64,000 bases of DNA from Sphingomonas sp. LR60 (GCF_036855935.1 NZ_JASPFK010000001.1:2730501-2794500), one strand, 5' to 3'. Numbered from the stretch's first letter, positions 10,016 through 19,393 are shown. A program made the numbers and translations. The notes: generated from the letters alone by a model not told the origin.

Positions 10016-11206
10016 TCACAGGTACTTCAACCACGCGATATCACGTCGCGATGCCTTGAAGCGGGAGAACCATGCCGTCGGCAGATACAGCGGGATGATC
10101 AGGCACAGATACCAGACAACCACCCAGCCATAGCTGGCCACGCCGAAGGTCTCCCCGTGCGTCGCTCCCCAGAGAGCGAAAGCGGCATGGTAGAGCAGCC
10201 GCAGCACGGTGAGGTGGAACAGGTAGAAGAACATCGGCGCGCCGCCGAACACCGCCAGGGCCGCGACCAGCTTGCCATCGTTCAGGCGCTCGAACAGGGC
10301 GAGCAACAGCGCCCCGCACCCCAGCGTCAGCAGCAAGAACAGGAGCGACGGCGGATATTTGGTCAGCGCGAAGAAGCTCATCGCCGTCCGCATGGGATCG
10401 TCCGCAACGACGAACCATGGAGCGTCGCCATAGCTGTTCGCCAGGCGGATCAGGACGAACGCGACGAGCATCGCGACACCGATCCCGACCAGGCGGCGCA
10501 TCCGCGTGCGAGCGGCGACGACCGGCAGGAACCATGGACCGATCCCATAGCCCAATGCGATCAAGCCGATCCACGGGAGCACGGGATAGGTCGTCTTGGC
10601 GACCAGGCCGAACGGCAGCGCGATGACATCGCGCTGATGCAACATGGCCCAGACCGGAAACAGCGGCTGGTCCGGGCGGAGATGGATGGCGTCGAGCAGA
10701 TTGTGCCCGCAGACGATCAGCAGCCCGAGGCCCAGAAGCGCGCGGCGGGGCAATGCGATCAGCGCGGCGAGCACGATCATGCAAAGACCGATGCACCAGA
10801 TCACCTGCAGCCAGATCGTAGGGCTGGCGACACCCCAATACAGCTCCGAAAGGAAAAAGACTTCCAGCGCCGTCAGCACGAAGCCGCGTTTCAGCAGAAA
10901 GGATCGCGTTTCGGCCAGGGTGTGCCTGATGCTGTAGAGGTAGGCTGACACCCCCGTCAGCGCCACGAACACCGGCGCGCACAGGCTGACCGCAAGGCGC
11001 GCCAGATACAATGCCGGAAGCGCGGTTTTGGCGTCGATCGGGTCGAGCACGGCCACGTGCAGGAACCAGGTTTCGCGTAAGTGATCGAGTAGCATGAGCA
11101 CCATGACGAAGCCGCGAAGCGCGTCGATGCTCTGCATTCGCGAGCGTGTTGCGGATGTCGCGGGCTGGCATGCCCCTGCCCACGCCGATGCTGTCAGAAC
11201 AGTCAT
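10016..11206 (-). CDS. Multi-pass membrane protein, DUF1624/HGSNAT-like acyltransferase
   Basis: A 396-residue inner-membrane protein with about ten hydrophobic segments. The segment MQSIDALRGFVMVLMLLDHL, followed by a conserved acidic/His-rich loop, is the signature of the heparan-alpha-glucosaminide N-acetyltransferase catalytic-like domain (DUF1624). Members are thought to move acyl groups across the membrane, but the substrate here cannot be told. The start at 11206 has GGGA about ten bases upstream; an internal start at 11137 would remove a 23-residue leader. It stands alone. Confidence 0.75.
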   Translation of the reverse strand: MTVLTASAWAGACQPATSATRSRMQSIDALRGFVMVLMLLDHLRETWFLHVAVLDPIDAKTALPALYLARLAVSLCAPVFVALTGVSAYLYSIRHTLAETRSFLLKRGFVLTALEVFFLSELYWGVASPTIWLQVIWCIGLCMIVLAALIALPRRALLGLGLLIVCGHNLLDAIHLRPDQPLFPVWAMLHQRDVIALPFGLVAKTTYPVLPWIGLIALGYGIGPWFLPVVAARTRMRRLVGIGVAMLVAFVLIRLANSYGDAPWFVVADDPMRTAMSFFALTKYPPSLLFLLLTLGCGALLLALFERLNDGKLVAALAVFGGAPMFFYLFHLTVLRLLYHAAFALWGATHGETFGVASYGWVVVWYLCLIIPLYLPTAWFSRFKASRRDIAWLKYL

Positions 11207-11510
11207 TACACGTTCCCGATGTCGTTAGGCAGGCCATCGTCGGATCGATTTCCGGGCCTCACCTTCGAAGCGATGATCCTTGCGGCTCACCGCGTGGCGA
11301 TCGGTGCCTGTTGGCGTTCCTGGCGACGTGACGCAAGGAGAAATGATACAACATCACCTTCCTGTTGGGTGAAATGCTTGTTTATCTCAGATAATCCTCG
11401 ACACGTGACGCATACAGTCGTCGCCGTCCGACTGTTCGTTCCAGCTCATGGACTCGTCGTGGGCTGCGCCGACGGTACGGCGGCCTACGTTCGTTCAACG
11501 TCGCCAGCAC
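11207..11510. other. Non-coding stretch between two minus-strand genes
   Basis: About 300 bases with no supported gene. It carries the upstream region of the membrane protein gene; an AT-richer patch near 11335-11400 is the likeliest promoter position. Nothing else was recognised. Confidence 0.4.
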
Positions 11511-12431
11511 CTACCCGGTCGGGCTCTCCGCCGTGAAGGGTGAGCAGCACGGCTTGGTCACGGGCTGGAACTCCATCAGCTCGACGCGCGTGCCGTCGGG
11601 ATCGTAGAGGTTGGCCTGCCACTTGCCGTCCCGGCCCATTTGGGGACCGTCGCGACGCGGGCTCAGGCGCTCTTCCCGGTGCAGGGTCGTGACGGCGGCC
11701 TGCATGTTGGGAACGCCCAAGGACAGATGGTTCAGCACGCCCAACTGGCGAGCATCGACCTTGGTCAGCGGCACGTCCGAGCCCGGACCGACCATCATAT
11801 ATTCCAGCCAGTCCCGACCATCCGGCGTCTGCTGCGACACCCAGTCGACCTTGTCTGGCTCGAAGGCGCCATACCAATACGGCCGGAAGCCAAGCAGGCG
11901 GCGGTACAGCCCGTCCTGCTTGGCCCGGTCGTTAACGGCATAACCGACGTGGATGATGCGCCCGCTGATCGCGCCGGGAATTGCGTTGGAGTCAGCGCTT
12001 GCGGATTGCACGAACTGGACCCCGTTGCCTTCCGGATCGCGCAGCGCGAACCAGCGATCCCCTTCGGCGGAGCGCTGCATCGCGCCGAGCCCGGAGACGC
12101 CTGACTCTGCCAGCCAGGCCCGCAGCGCCGCCGCGTCCGTCGTCGCATAGGCGACGTGCGCCAGCATGCTCGGCCCCTGTCCGGCGGGTGCTGGCAGCAC
12201 CTCCACGAACTGACGCGGGCTCAGATAATAACGGACGCCCGCGGGGTTTTCGGGGTCCGTGCCCTTCCGGGCGCCCAGCACATGCGTGTAGAAGTGGTCG
12301 GACTTCGCCATGTCCCGCGCATAAACGGCGAGGTGCGAGATGCCGGTGATGCCCGGACGCGGCCCCGGCGGCGCCTTGGCCCCGAGCAGAGCCGCGGCTG
12401 CACACGCCAGGACTGCGATACGATAGGTCAT
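11511..12431 (-). CDS. Secreted VOC-superfamily (glyoxalase/dioxygenase-fold) protein
   Basis: A 306-residue protein with an N-terminal signal-like segment (MTYRIAVLACAAAALLGAKA) and two vicinal-oxygen-chelate modules, one at about residues 30-150 (ISHLAVYARDM, FALRDPEGNGVQFVQ) and one at about 160-295 (IIHVGYAVNDR, NHLSLGVPNM, LYDPDGTRVELMEFQP). The two-module form fits extradiol dioxygenase or glyoxalase folds; no specific reaction can be assigned. The start at 12431 follows GGAGAGG by seven bases and is preferred to 12446. Export would be unusual for a dioxygenase. Confidence 0.8.
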   Translation of the reverse strand: MTYRIAVLACAAAALLGAKAPPGPRPGITGISHLAVYARDMAKSDHFYTHVLGARKGTDPENPAGVRYYLSPRQFVEVLPAPAGQGPSMLAHVAYATTDAAALRAWLAESGVSGLGAMQRSAEGDRWFALRDPEGNGVQFVQSASADSNAIPGAISGRIIHVGYAVNDRAKQDGLYRRLLGFRPYWYGAFEPDKVDWVSQQTPDGRDWLEYMMVGPGSDVPLTKVDARQLGVLNHLSLGVPNMQAAVTTLHREERLSPRRDGPQMGRDGKWQANLYDPDGTRVELMEFQPVTKPCCSPFTAESPTG

Positions 12432-12667
12432 GGCAGCCTCTCCCACCCGGCCACGTTTCGGGCCGTTTCGAGCAGCTTAGGCAGCGATGTCGGCGCTGTC
12501 ACGGGTTCACTTGCTCGGCTCACGAAGAAGCCAGCCAGGTACTTTACGGCGGTACTTTACGCCGGGGCTAATCTATGATGCTATCGCTTCGACGGCGGTA
12601 AAGCGCCGAGTTCAAAGCCGAGGCGAAACCGGAAAGCCGGTTGCGGCTATATGAGGGGAGAGGTGGG

Positions 12668-13264
12668 ATGAAATGGCTCGTGGCAGCTGCGCTCGCGGCG
12701 GTGCCGGCAAATCAGGCAGCGGTCCAATCTCCAACTCCGCCGCCGCCCGCCGCAGCGCAGGGCGGCCTGAACGACAAGCTGATCAACAATCCACTCGCCC
12801 CGTGGAACGCCTATGGACCGAACCAGACGAGCAAGTTGCTCGATACGGAGGGGCCGAAGGGCTATCCTGCAACCCGCGTGACGATCACCAAGAAGGGCGC
12901 GAATGCATGGGACGCCGGCGTTGGCGTGCCGTTGCCGAAAGCGATCACTGCTGGTGACGTCATCTATCTGGCGATCTACCTGAGAGCACCGAACCTCAAG
13001 GACGGCGAAACGGTCATCATGCCCTTCTACGGCGTCGGCGGACCCGCGCCCTCCTATGCAACGATCGTTACCGACCACGCGACCATCACCAATCAATGGG
13101 CTCAATATTATGCGGTCGGGACGGCGAACGACAACTTTGCGGCCGGCACCACGCAGGCGACCGTACATCTGGCCGGCGAAAAGCAGGTGATCGACGTCGG
13201 GCCGATCCGGGTTTTCAACCTCGGCAAAGGCTTCGACACGTCTCGATTGCCACATAACAAGTAG
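12668..13264 (+). CDS. Secreted carbohydrate-binding-module-like protein
   Basis: A 198-residue exported protein: a signal peptide (MKWLVAAALAAVPANQAA), a Pro-rich linker, then one beta-sandwich domain (AWDAGVGVPLPKAITAGD, IYLAIYLRAP, QATVHLAGEKQVIDVGPIRV). The pattern resembles CBM4/9-like galactose-binding folds that sit in front of glycosidases, but no catalytic domain is attached. The start follows GAGGGGAGAGGTGGG directly. It stands alone between a minus-strand VOC gene and a minus-strand globin gene. Function is inferred from fold only. Confidence 0.7.
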   Translation: MKWLVAAALAAVPANQAAVQSPTPPPPAAAQGGLNDKLINNPLAPWNAYGPNQTSKLLDTEGPKGYPATRVTITKKGANAWDAGVGVPLPKAITAGDVIYLAIYLRAPNLKDGETVIMPFYGVGGPAPSYATIVTDHATITNQWAQYYAVGTANDNFAAGTTQATVHLAGEKQVIDVGPIRVFNLGKGFDTSRLPHNK

Positions 13265-13294
13265 CGGCCCGTCACCGTGCCATCGGCTGGTCGC

Positions 13295-13726
13295 TCAGCC
13301 ATCCTCGAACTTGGGGCTAAGCATCGCCTGCGTCACACGGTCGTATAGTGTTTCCCAGGCAATGCGCGTCGCGGCGTCGAAGCGCTCGCCCAGCATCTCG
13401 GCGAGCGTATCGATCAGCACGCTGCCGACGTAGCCGTAATGCTTCGGCAGCACGCCGTAATTGACGTGCCGTCGGCCTAGCTCCGAAAGCCCCGCTTGCC
13501 ACGCTCCGGGCTCATCGAGCTGCTCGATCAGCGCGTCGATCGTGAGACGAAACACGCTGATCTGCCGCGCCAAGTCATCGGGAAATAGCGCGCGCGTGAA
13601 GGGATGTTGTTCGAGCAAGCGATGGTAGAACAGTGATGAATAGTTCTGATCGAGCCGCTTGACCTCGGCATAACTGGCGCGGACCAGCGCCACCTGAGCG
13701 GCGGACAATTCGACTGTGCCGGTCAT
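13295..13726 (-). CDS. Bacterial single-domain globin
   Basis: A 143-residue heme globin. The helix pattern fits the family: SYAEVKRLDQNYSSLFYHRLLEQHP (A-C helices), FPDD, then ELGRRHVNYGVLPKHYGYVG, where His87 is the likely proximal heme ligand. It resembles the neuroglobin/Vitreoscilla-type single-domain bacterial globins and lacks a reductase or a kinase/cyclase partner domain. It overlaps the upstream STAS-like gene by four bases (ATGA), so the two are translated together. Oxygen or NO binding is expected; the physiological role is not shown. Confidence 0.85.
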   Translation of the reverse strand: MTGTVELSAAQVALVRASYAEVKRLDQNYSSLFYHRLLEQHPFTRALFPDDLARQISVFRLTIDALIEQLDEPGAWQAGLSELGRRHVNYGVLPKHYGYVGSVLIDTLAEMLGERFDAATRIAWETLYDRVTQAMLSPKFEDG

Positions 13727-14112
13727 TGCCCACCGGCATTGTCTGCCCAGAGCCAGGCGAGCGCAGCCGGCTCATCGTTGAAAATGGCGTAGCGCCCGTC
13801 GACCAGCCGCTTGGCCTGCATGCGGTGGAGCGGGCTGGCGATCAAAAGCGCGATACACTTCGACGGTGAGTTCGGGCGAACCATGCGGGTGATCTCGGCG
13901 ACCGCGTCCTGCGGAAGTATGTTCTTGTGCCGCATGTCGACCAACGTTCGAAGCTCACCGTGCCGCACGCCCATCGCGAGCATTTGCCGCAGCGTTGCAT
14001 TCACATCGGCGGCGAAGCGAGTGGTGATCTCCGCGTTCCAGTCACCTGCGAGCGTCAGGTGCAGGAAGCCACGTGGCGCGTCAGGCGTAATCGTGTAGGT
14101 CGGTTCCACCAT
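13723..14112 (-). CDS. SpoIIAA/STAS-like protein coupled to the globin
   Basis: A 129-residue soluble protein with a SpoIIAA-like alternation of strands and helices: FLHLTLAGDWN, VRHGELRTLVDMRHKNIL, KCIALLIASPLHRMQAKRLV and a Trp-containing end AALAWLWADN. Proteins of this fold often sense or relay through anti-sigma partners or bind lipids, but no phosphorylatable serine is obvious. It is first in a two-gene operon with the globin, overlapping by ATGA. The pairing suggests a gas- or redox-linked signal; this is inference. Confidence 0.7.
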   Translation of the reverse strand: MVEPTYTITPDAPRGFLHLTLAGDWNAEITTRFAADVNATLRQMLAMGVRHGELRTLVDMRHKNILPQDAVAEITRMVRPNSPSKCIALLIASPLHRMQAKRLVDGRYAIFNDEPAALAWLWADNAGGQ

Positions 14113-14330
14113 CGCAGCACACTACAACAACGAGCCGCGCAGAGCCTTAAATTAACTGGGAAATTGTTTACAATTTCGTTTAGCCACTTGCTGCAGTCGC
14201 GATGATTGCAGCACGAGCGGCTGTTCTGTGCCAAGTCCCGGCGCGTCGTTCATCGTCAGGATCTGGATCACCGATTGCCTATCCAGGGATCGCTGTCGTA
14301 GTTTGCACGCGCGTGCCGAGGGATGGAACC

Positions 14331-15359
14331 ATGAGCCAGATGATCGGAGTAGGGCTGATCGGCTATGGCCTCGGTGGGCGGGCCTTTCATGCGCCTTACG
14401 TCGAAGCGTCGCCTGAAATGACGCTCCGTGGCATCGTCTCTCGTGATCCCGCGAAGGTTCATGCCGACCTTCCGCATGCCCGGGTCGTCGCGGATGTAAC
14501 CGCGCTTCTTGCCGACGCCGAGATCGACCTGGTTGTCGTGTCCAGCCCCGATGAACTTCATGCGGAACACGCGCTCGCTGCGCTCGAGGCGGACAAGCAC
14601 GTCCTGATCGACAAGCCGTTCGCGACGTCCGTTGCGGATGCTCGCAGGCTGGTAGAGGCCAGCGAGCGATCCGAACGCTTGCTGACCGTGTTCCACAATC
14701 GGCGATGGGATGCCGACTTCCGTACGCTTCGGGCGCTGCTCGCCGACGGCCGCCTGGGTGAGGTGGCCACGATGGAAAGCCGCTTCGATCGCTGGCGTCC
14801 CGAACCTGCCAGCACCTGGAAAGAGGCACGTCCGGGTGGGTCGTGGATCGACCTGGGTCCGCATCTCGTCGATCAGGCGCTGGTGCTCTTCGGGCGGCCG
14901 CTCGCGATCAGCGCCGATATCGCCACGCTGCGTCAGGGCGCGCAGGGCCCTGACTATTTTCAGGCAACGTTGCGATACGCAGACAAAAGGGTGACACTTC
15001 ACTCCAGTAAGTTGGTCGCGGCGCATGACCTTCGCTTCGCCGTACACGGCACCGGCGGCAGCTGGATCAAGCACGGCATCGACCCGCAGGAGGCAGCAAC
15101 GGTCGCAGGCCGCAGACCGGAAGGCGACGGCTGGGGCCACGATCCGCTGGATGGAATGCTGACCCCGGGGGATGTCGGCACCGCCCCCATCCGCATCCCC
15201 AACCTGAATGGCGACTATCGCCTGTTCTGGTCTGCACTTGCGGCTGCGATCCGTGGAGAAGCGCCTAACCCGGTGTCGCCCCACGAAGCGATCGCCGTGA
15301 TGGAAGTCTTGGACGCGGGCGCGCGAAGTGCGGCAACCCGCTTCGAGGTTGTGCTCTAG
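14331..15359 (+). CDS. Gfo/Idh/MocA-family oxidoreductase
   Basis: A 342-residue NAD(P)-dependent oxidoreductase, probably acting on a sugar or cyclitol. The N-terminal Rossmann motif is GLIGYGLGGRAFHAPY, followed by the family's lysine motif as IDKPFATS near residue 95. The C-terminal alpha/beta domain contains GSWIDLGPHLVDQAL with the conserved aspartate and histidine. Closest general resemblance is to YhhX-like members. The ATG at 14331 follows GAGGGATGGAACC; an upstream in-frame start lacks such a site. It is a single gene, convergent with the LysR gene. Confidence 0.88.
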   Translation: MSQMIGVGLIGYGLGGRAFHAPYVEASPEMTLRGIVSRDPAKVHADLPHARVVADVTALLADAEIDLVVVSSPDELHAEHALAALEADKHVLIDKPFATSVADARRLVEASERSERLLTVFHNRRWDADFRTLRALLADGRLGEVATMESRFDRWRPEPASTWKEARPGGSWIDLGPHLVDQALVLFGRPLAISADIATLRQGAQGPDYFQATLRYADKRVTLHSSKLVAAHDLRFAVHGTGGSWIKHGIDPQEAATVAGRRPEGDGWGHDPLDGMLTPGDVGTAPIRIPNLNGDYRLFWSALAAAIRGEAPNPVSPHEAIAVMEVLDAGARSAATRFEVVL

Positions 15360-15424
15360 AAGGCCCGCCGACTTCCGCCGTTCAATCAGGTGGAGGAAAG
15401 GCCGACCGCCCCCGCTTAAGCATC

Positions 15425-16321
15425 CTAGCTTTGAATGAAATCGAGAAACGCGCGTAACGGCGGTGGCACGAGGCGGCGGCCAGAATAGTATAGGAACGGG
15501 CCCGTGAAGGACTGCGACCAGTCCGGCAGCACCGCTTCCAACGCACCACTGGCCAGCAGCGGCCGGAGCCAGTCCTCGAAGAGGTGGATGATCCCACCGC
15601 CTGCGACCGCGATATCGACCAGCAGGTCCGCCGCGCCGGAAACGCTGGCGATCAACTGCCCCCGTGGCTCGACCCGCACGATCTCGCCCGAGCGCTCGAA
15701 TTCCCATGGGCTGGTCAGCGCGCCGCTGGTGAACCGGCCGCGCAGGCAGGCATGTTCCAGCAGGTCGCGCGGATGGTCGAGCCGCCCATGCGCGTCCAGA
15801 TAGGCCGGCGATGCGGCAGTCGCAAAGCGCTGGACGCGGGGGCCGATCGGCACCGCGATCATGTCCTGCTCCAGCCGTTCGTCATCGCGGATGCCTGCGT
15901 CACAGCCCGACGCGACCATGTCGACGAACCCGTCCTCGGCGACGATCTCGACCTGAATGTCGGGATAGGCGGCGAGAAAACCGGGAAGGATCGCCGGCAG
16001 CACCAGCCGCGCCGCGCTTACCGGCACGTTGAGCTTGAGCGTACCCGCCGGCGTGTCGCGGAACAGGTTCACGACGTCGAGCGCCGCTTCCACTTCGCCC
16101 AGCGCGGGCGCCAGCCGCTCGATCAACCGCGTCCCTGCCTCGGTCGGCGTGACGCTGCGGGTGGTGCGATGGAGCAGACGGACGCCCAGCCGCGCCTCTA
16201 GCCGCCGCACCGCCTCGCTGAGCGTCGACGCGCTCGATCCGGCGGTGCGCGCCGCATCGCGAAAGCCGCGCGCCTGCGCCACCGCCAGGAAAGCGTTCAG
16301 GTCGCTAAGGTCAGCCTTCAT
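15425..16321 (-). CDS. LysR-family transcriptional regulator
   Basis: A 298-residue LysR regulator: an N-terminal winged helix (LSDLNAFLAVAQARGFRDAARTAGSSASTLSEAVRRLE, read with the usual LTTR spacing) and a two-lobed co-inducer domain from about residue 90. It is divergent from the pdxI-like aldo/keto reductase gene with a 91-base gap that holds a T-N11-A-type palindrome, so it very probably controls that gene and itself. The start at 16321 matches the family's normal N-terminus; a longer start would add an atypical 11-residue leader. Confidence 0.9.
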   Translation of the reverse strand: MKADLSDLNAFLAVAQARGFRDAARTAGSSASTLSEAVRRLEARLGVRLLHRTTRSVTPTEAGTRLIERLAPALGEVEAALDVVNLFRDTPAGTLKLNVPVSAARLVLPAILPGFLAAYPDIQVEIVAEDGFVDMVASGCDAGIRDDERLEQDMIAVPIGPRVQRFATAASPAYLDAHGRLDHPRDLLEHACLRGRFTSGALTSPWEFERSGEIVRVEPRGQLIASVSGAADLLVDIAVAGGGIIHLFEDWLRPLLASGALEAVLPDWSQSFTGPFLYYSGRRLVPPPLRAFLDFIQS

Positions 16322-16349
16322 TGTTCGCGTTTCCGTACGGCCCGTGCGG

Positions 16350-16370
16350 ATCACTCCGGCTTATCGTGAT
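16350..16370. promoter_or_regulatory. LysR-type operator
   Basis: ATCAC at 16350 and GTGAT at 16366 are separated by 11 bases, a perfect 5-bp inverted repeat in the classical T-N11-A layout, midway between the divergent LysR and aldo/keto reductase genes. Confidence 0.6.
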
Positions 16371-16412
16371 GATCCGCAAGTCGTATCTCCGGAACAGCAC
16401 AGGAGAACGACG

Positions 16413-17275
16413 ATGACGATCGACCAGGCAGGCACTTATCCCTTTGCCGGACGCAGCGTGAAGCGGCTTGGCTATGGGGCGATGCAGCTCGCCGGGCCGG
16501 GCGTCTTTGGACCGCCCCGCGACCACGATGCTGCGCTCGCCGTGCTGCGCGCTGCCGTGGAGGCGGGGGTCAACCACATCGACACCAGCGACTTCTACGG
16601 TCCGCACGTAACCAATCGCCTGATCCGCGAAGCACTGTCCCCCTACCCCGAAGACCTGTTGATCGTGACCAAGATCGGCGCGCGGCGCGGCCACGATGCG
16701 TCCTGGTTGCCCGCGTTCGAACCCGACGAACTGACCCGCGCCGTCGAGGACAATCTGACCAACCTCGGGGTGGAGGCGCTCGACGTCGTCAACCTGCGCC
16801 TGATGTTCGACGTGCATGGCCCGGCGGAGGGATCGCTCGTCGCACCGCTGAAGGCGGTTGCAGACCTGCAACGACAAGGGCTGGTGCGCCACATCGGCCT
16901 CAGCAACGTGACGGCGACGCAATTCGCGGAAGCTCGCGACATTGCCGAGATCGTCTGCGTCCAGAACCAGTACAATCTCGCCCACCGCGACGACGACGCC
17001 TTCATCGACGCACTAGCAGCGGAGCGCGTCGCCTATGTGCCCTTCTTCCCGCTGGGCGGATTCAGCCCCTTCAATCCGCGGCGCTGTCCGACGTAGCGAC
17101 ACGACTGGAAGCGACGCCGATGCAGGTGGCGCTCGCCTGGCTGCTCCAGCACTCACCCAACATCCTGCTGATCCCCGGAACGTCCTCGGTGGCACACCTT
17201 CACGAGAACCTCGCCGCAGCGTCACTGTCGTTACCCGATGACGCCGTGGCCGGGCTCGACGCGATCGGCCGCTGA
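16413..17275 (+). pseudogene. pdxI: PdxI-like aldo/keto reductase (pyridoxal reductase), frameshifted
   Basis: An NADPH-dependent aldo/keto reductase closely resembling E. coli PdxI (YdbC), which reduces pyridoxal to pyridoxine. Shared segments include RLGYGAMQLAGPGVFGPPRD, HIDTSDFYGPHVTN, VTKIGARRG, DASWLPAF and VPFFPLGGF. The usual catalytic histidine motif is replaced by DVVNLR, as in that subgroup. The frame breaks near 17067: adding one C to a CCCC run gives GGFSPLQSAALSDVA and continues through QVALAWLLQHSPNILLIPGT to 17275, about 287 residues, the normal length. As given, the last 70 residues are lost. It is divergent from a LysR regulator. Confidence 0.85.
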
Positions 17276-17587
17276 TCAGGCCGGCTGATTGGCGAGCACC
17301 GCGTCGAGCAGCGCCGGAAAGCGCCGCTCGAATTCGTCCCGGCGCAATGTGTTGATCATCTCGCGGCCGGCCTGCGTCGTCTCGATCAATCCGGCCGCGC
17401 GCAGCAGCTTCAGATGGTTGGACAGCGTGCTCTTCGGGATCGACTCGCACGGCGCCGCATCGGTGCAGCTCAGCCGCTCGGTCGCGGCGAGCCGCGCCAC
17501 CATGGCCAGCCGATTGGGATCAGCCAACGCGTGCAGCGCCAGGTCGAGCGGAACGTCCTCCAGCCGGGGATGGGTGAAACGGGGCAT
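17276..17587 (-). CDS. ArsR-family transcriptional repressor
   Basis: A 103-residue winged-helix repressor. LALHALADPNRLAMVARLA opens the DNA-binding domain and IPKSTLSNHLKLLRAAGLIE is the recognition helix region; the wing follows at TTQAGREMINTLRRDEFE. The two cysteines are in SCTDAAPCES, not the ELCVCDL metal site, so the inducer is not clearly a metal. It is divergent from an SDR gene and a near-palindrome lies between them. A start six codons upstream (17605) is possible; neither start has a clear ribosome site. Confidence 0.85.
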   Translation of the reverse strand: MPRFTHPRLEDVPLDLALHALADPNRLAMVARLAATERLSCTDAAPCESIPKSTLSNHLKLLRAAGLIETTQAGREMINTLRRDEFERRFPALLDAVLANQPA

Positions 17588-17620
17588 ACGGCAGATATAG
17601 GACATGCCGGTAAATTTAAT

Positions 17621-17639
17621 AGTTCGGGAATATTGAACT
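17621..17639. promoter_or_regulatory. Putative ArsR operator
   Basis: AGTTC at 17621 and GAACT at 17635 form an inverted repeat with a 9-base AT-rich centre. A further GAAC copy follows at 17645. It sits between the divergent ArsR and SDR genes. Confidence 0.5.
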
Positions 17640-17716
17640 TTTGAACCGTAGCACCATCTCCCGTCAGCCGACAGCGCACGATGCGTGATCGCGGGCCTGA
17701 TTTTTGGAGAATGCAC

Positions 17717-18451
17717 ATGTCCCTCGCACGCAAGACGGCGCTCGTCACCGGCGGATCGCGCGGTATCGGCTCGGCCATCGCCAAGCGACTGGCGGCGGAT
17801 GGCGCGGCGGTGGCGATCACCTTTGCCGGCAACAAGGCCGCGGCGGACGCTACCGTGGCGGCGATCGAGAGCGCCGGCGGCACCGCCTTCGCCTTCCAGG
17901 CCGATGCCGCCGATCCCGCCTCGCAGCGTGCCGGCATCGAGCAGGCCGCCGCCGCATTGGGCGGGATCGACATCCTTGTCCACAATGCCGGGGTGGCCGA
18001 ATTCTCCTCCGTCACCGAGGATACCGACGAGACCTACGATCGCCAGTTCGCCGTCAACGTGAAGGGCCTGCATGTCGGCACGCGCGCGGCCCTGCCGCAC
18101 CTTCGCGACGGTGGCCGGATCATCCTGATCGGCAGCATCTCGGGCGAATTGGCCTTCCCTGCGACCACGGTCTACAGCGCGACCAAGGCGGCGGTGGCGG
18201 CGCTGGCACGCGGCTGGGCCAAGGACCTCGCATCGCGCAACATCCTGGTCAACACCGTGCAGCCGGGCCCGATCGACACCGACATGAACCCGGCCGACAG
18301 CGACTTCGCGGGACAAATGCTGCACGCGATCCCGCTCGGCCGCTACGGCAAGGTCGAGGAGATCGCAGGCGCGGTGGCGTTCCTCGCCGGCCCCGATGCG
18401 AGCTATATCACCGGCACCACGCTCAACATCGACGGCGGCGCGACGGCGTAA
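17717..18451 (+). CDS. Short-chain dehydrogenase, FabG-like
   Basis: A 244-residue classical SDR. It shows the cofactor motif TGGSRGIGSAIA, the structural NAG motif VHNAGVAEF, catalytic Ser in ILIGSISGE, Tyr/Lys in YSATKAA, and the C-terminal GTTLNIDGGATA. The preference for NADP is suggested by the basic residues after the glycine motif, but the substrate is unknown. The start at 17717 follows TGGAGA with good spacing. It is divergent from the ArsR gene and probably repressed by it. Confidence 0.9.
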   Translation: MSLARKTALVTGGSRGIGSAIAKRLAADGAAVAITFAGNKAAADATVAAIESAGGTAFAFQADAADPASQRAGIEQAAAALGGIDILVHNAGVAEFSSVTEDTDETYDRQFAVNVKGLHVGTRAALPHLRDGGRIILIGSISGELAFPATTVYSATKAAVAALARGWAKDLASRNILVNTVQPGPIDTDMNPADSDFAGQMLHAIPLGRYGKVEEIAGAVAFLAGPDASYITGTTLNIDGGATA

Positions 18452-18460
18452 CGCGCCGGG

Positions 18461-18490
18461 TCGGCCCCTCTCCGGTGCGGGAGGGGCCGA
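18461..18490. terminator. Bidirectional terminator hairpin
   Basis: TCGGCCCCTC at 18461 pairs perfectly with GAGGGGCCGA at 18481 across a 10-base loop. It sits between the ends of two convergent SDR genes. Confidence 0.65.
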
Positions 18491-18531
18491 TCATCCGTCC
18501 ATATACGCTGCCAGTTCCTCGGGCGTCCCGT

Positions 18532-19256
18532 TTACATGTCCGCGGCGGTCGGGCGGACGATCACCTCGTTGATGTCGACGCCCTCCGGCTGCTCCAGCGC
18601 ATAGCGGACCGCCCGAGCGATCGCGTCCGGGGTCAGCGCCTTTTCCGCCACCCCGTCAGTGCCGTCGCGACATCGGGATCGGTGATGTCATGCCCCAGTT
18701 CGGTCGCGACGACCCCCGGCGAAATAAGCGTCGACCGTATTTCGTCATGCTCCTGACGCAGCCCTTCGGTGATGGCACGCACGGCATGCTTGGTGCCGCA
18801 ATAGACGGCAGCGGTGGGCATCACCATGTGCGCAGCGACCGAGGCGACGTTGACGACATGGCCGCTCTTCTGCGCCAGGAAGCGCGGCAGGACCGCGGCG
18901 ATACCGTTGAGGACGCCGTGGATGTTGACGTCGACCATTCGCTTCCACTCGTCCCGCTTCAGCGCGGCCAGCGGCGAGAGCGGCATGACACCGGCATTGT
19001 TGACCAGCACGTCGACGCGCCCGAACCGCGCCGCGGCGGCGTCGACGAAGGCGTCGAAATCAGCTCCGTCGGTGACGTCGAGCGTACGCCACTCGACCGT
19101 CTTGCCGAGTTCCTCCGCCAGTGCCTGCAACCGCTCCGCCCGGCGCGCGCCGATGAACAGCCGTGCGCCGGCCGCGGCCAACTCACGCGCCGTCGCCTCA
19201 CCGATCCCGCTTGACGCGCCGGTGATGAGGACGACCTTGTCTATGCTTCCGACCAT
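18532..19256 (-). pseudogene. Short-chain dehydrogenase, frameshifted near its end
   Basis: A classical NADP-type [28 protein letters not shown] (basic residue for NADP), [18 protein letters not shown] and YCGTKHA with the catalytic Tyr and Lys. The open frame ends early at 18633 with TGWRKRR. Adding one G to a GGGG run near 18650 restores [20 protein letters not shown] and a normal end VIVRPTAADM at 18532, about 241 residues. The last part is the usual C-terminus of this subfamily, so a one-base loss is likely. It is divergent from an AraC-family regulator that probably controls it. Confidence 0.8.
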
Positions 19257-19393
19257 GATGCATTCCTTGGCTTGATCTGACAGCCAGCAAGATGGTGTCG
19301 GGCAGTTCGCGAGCGGTAGAGCGATCGTCCGGACGCTTTGCCCGATCCTCCAGAAGCAGCGGTGCCCGCTTGCGCAGGTCGGGTGGCTGATGA

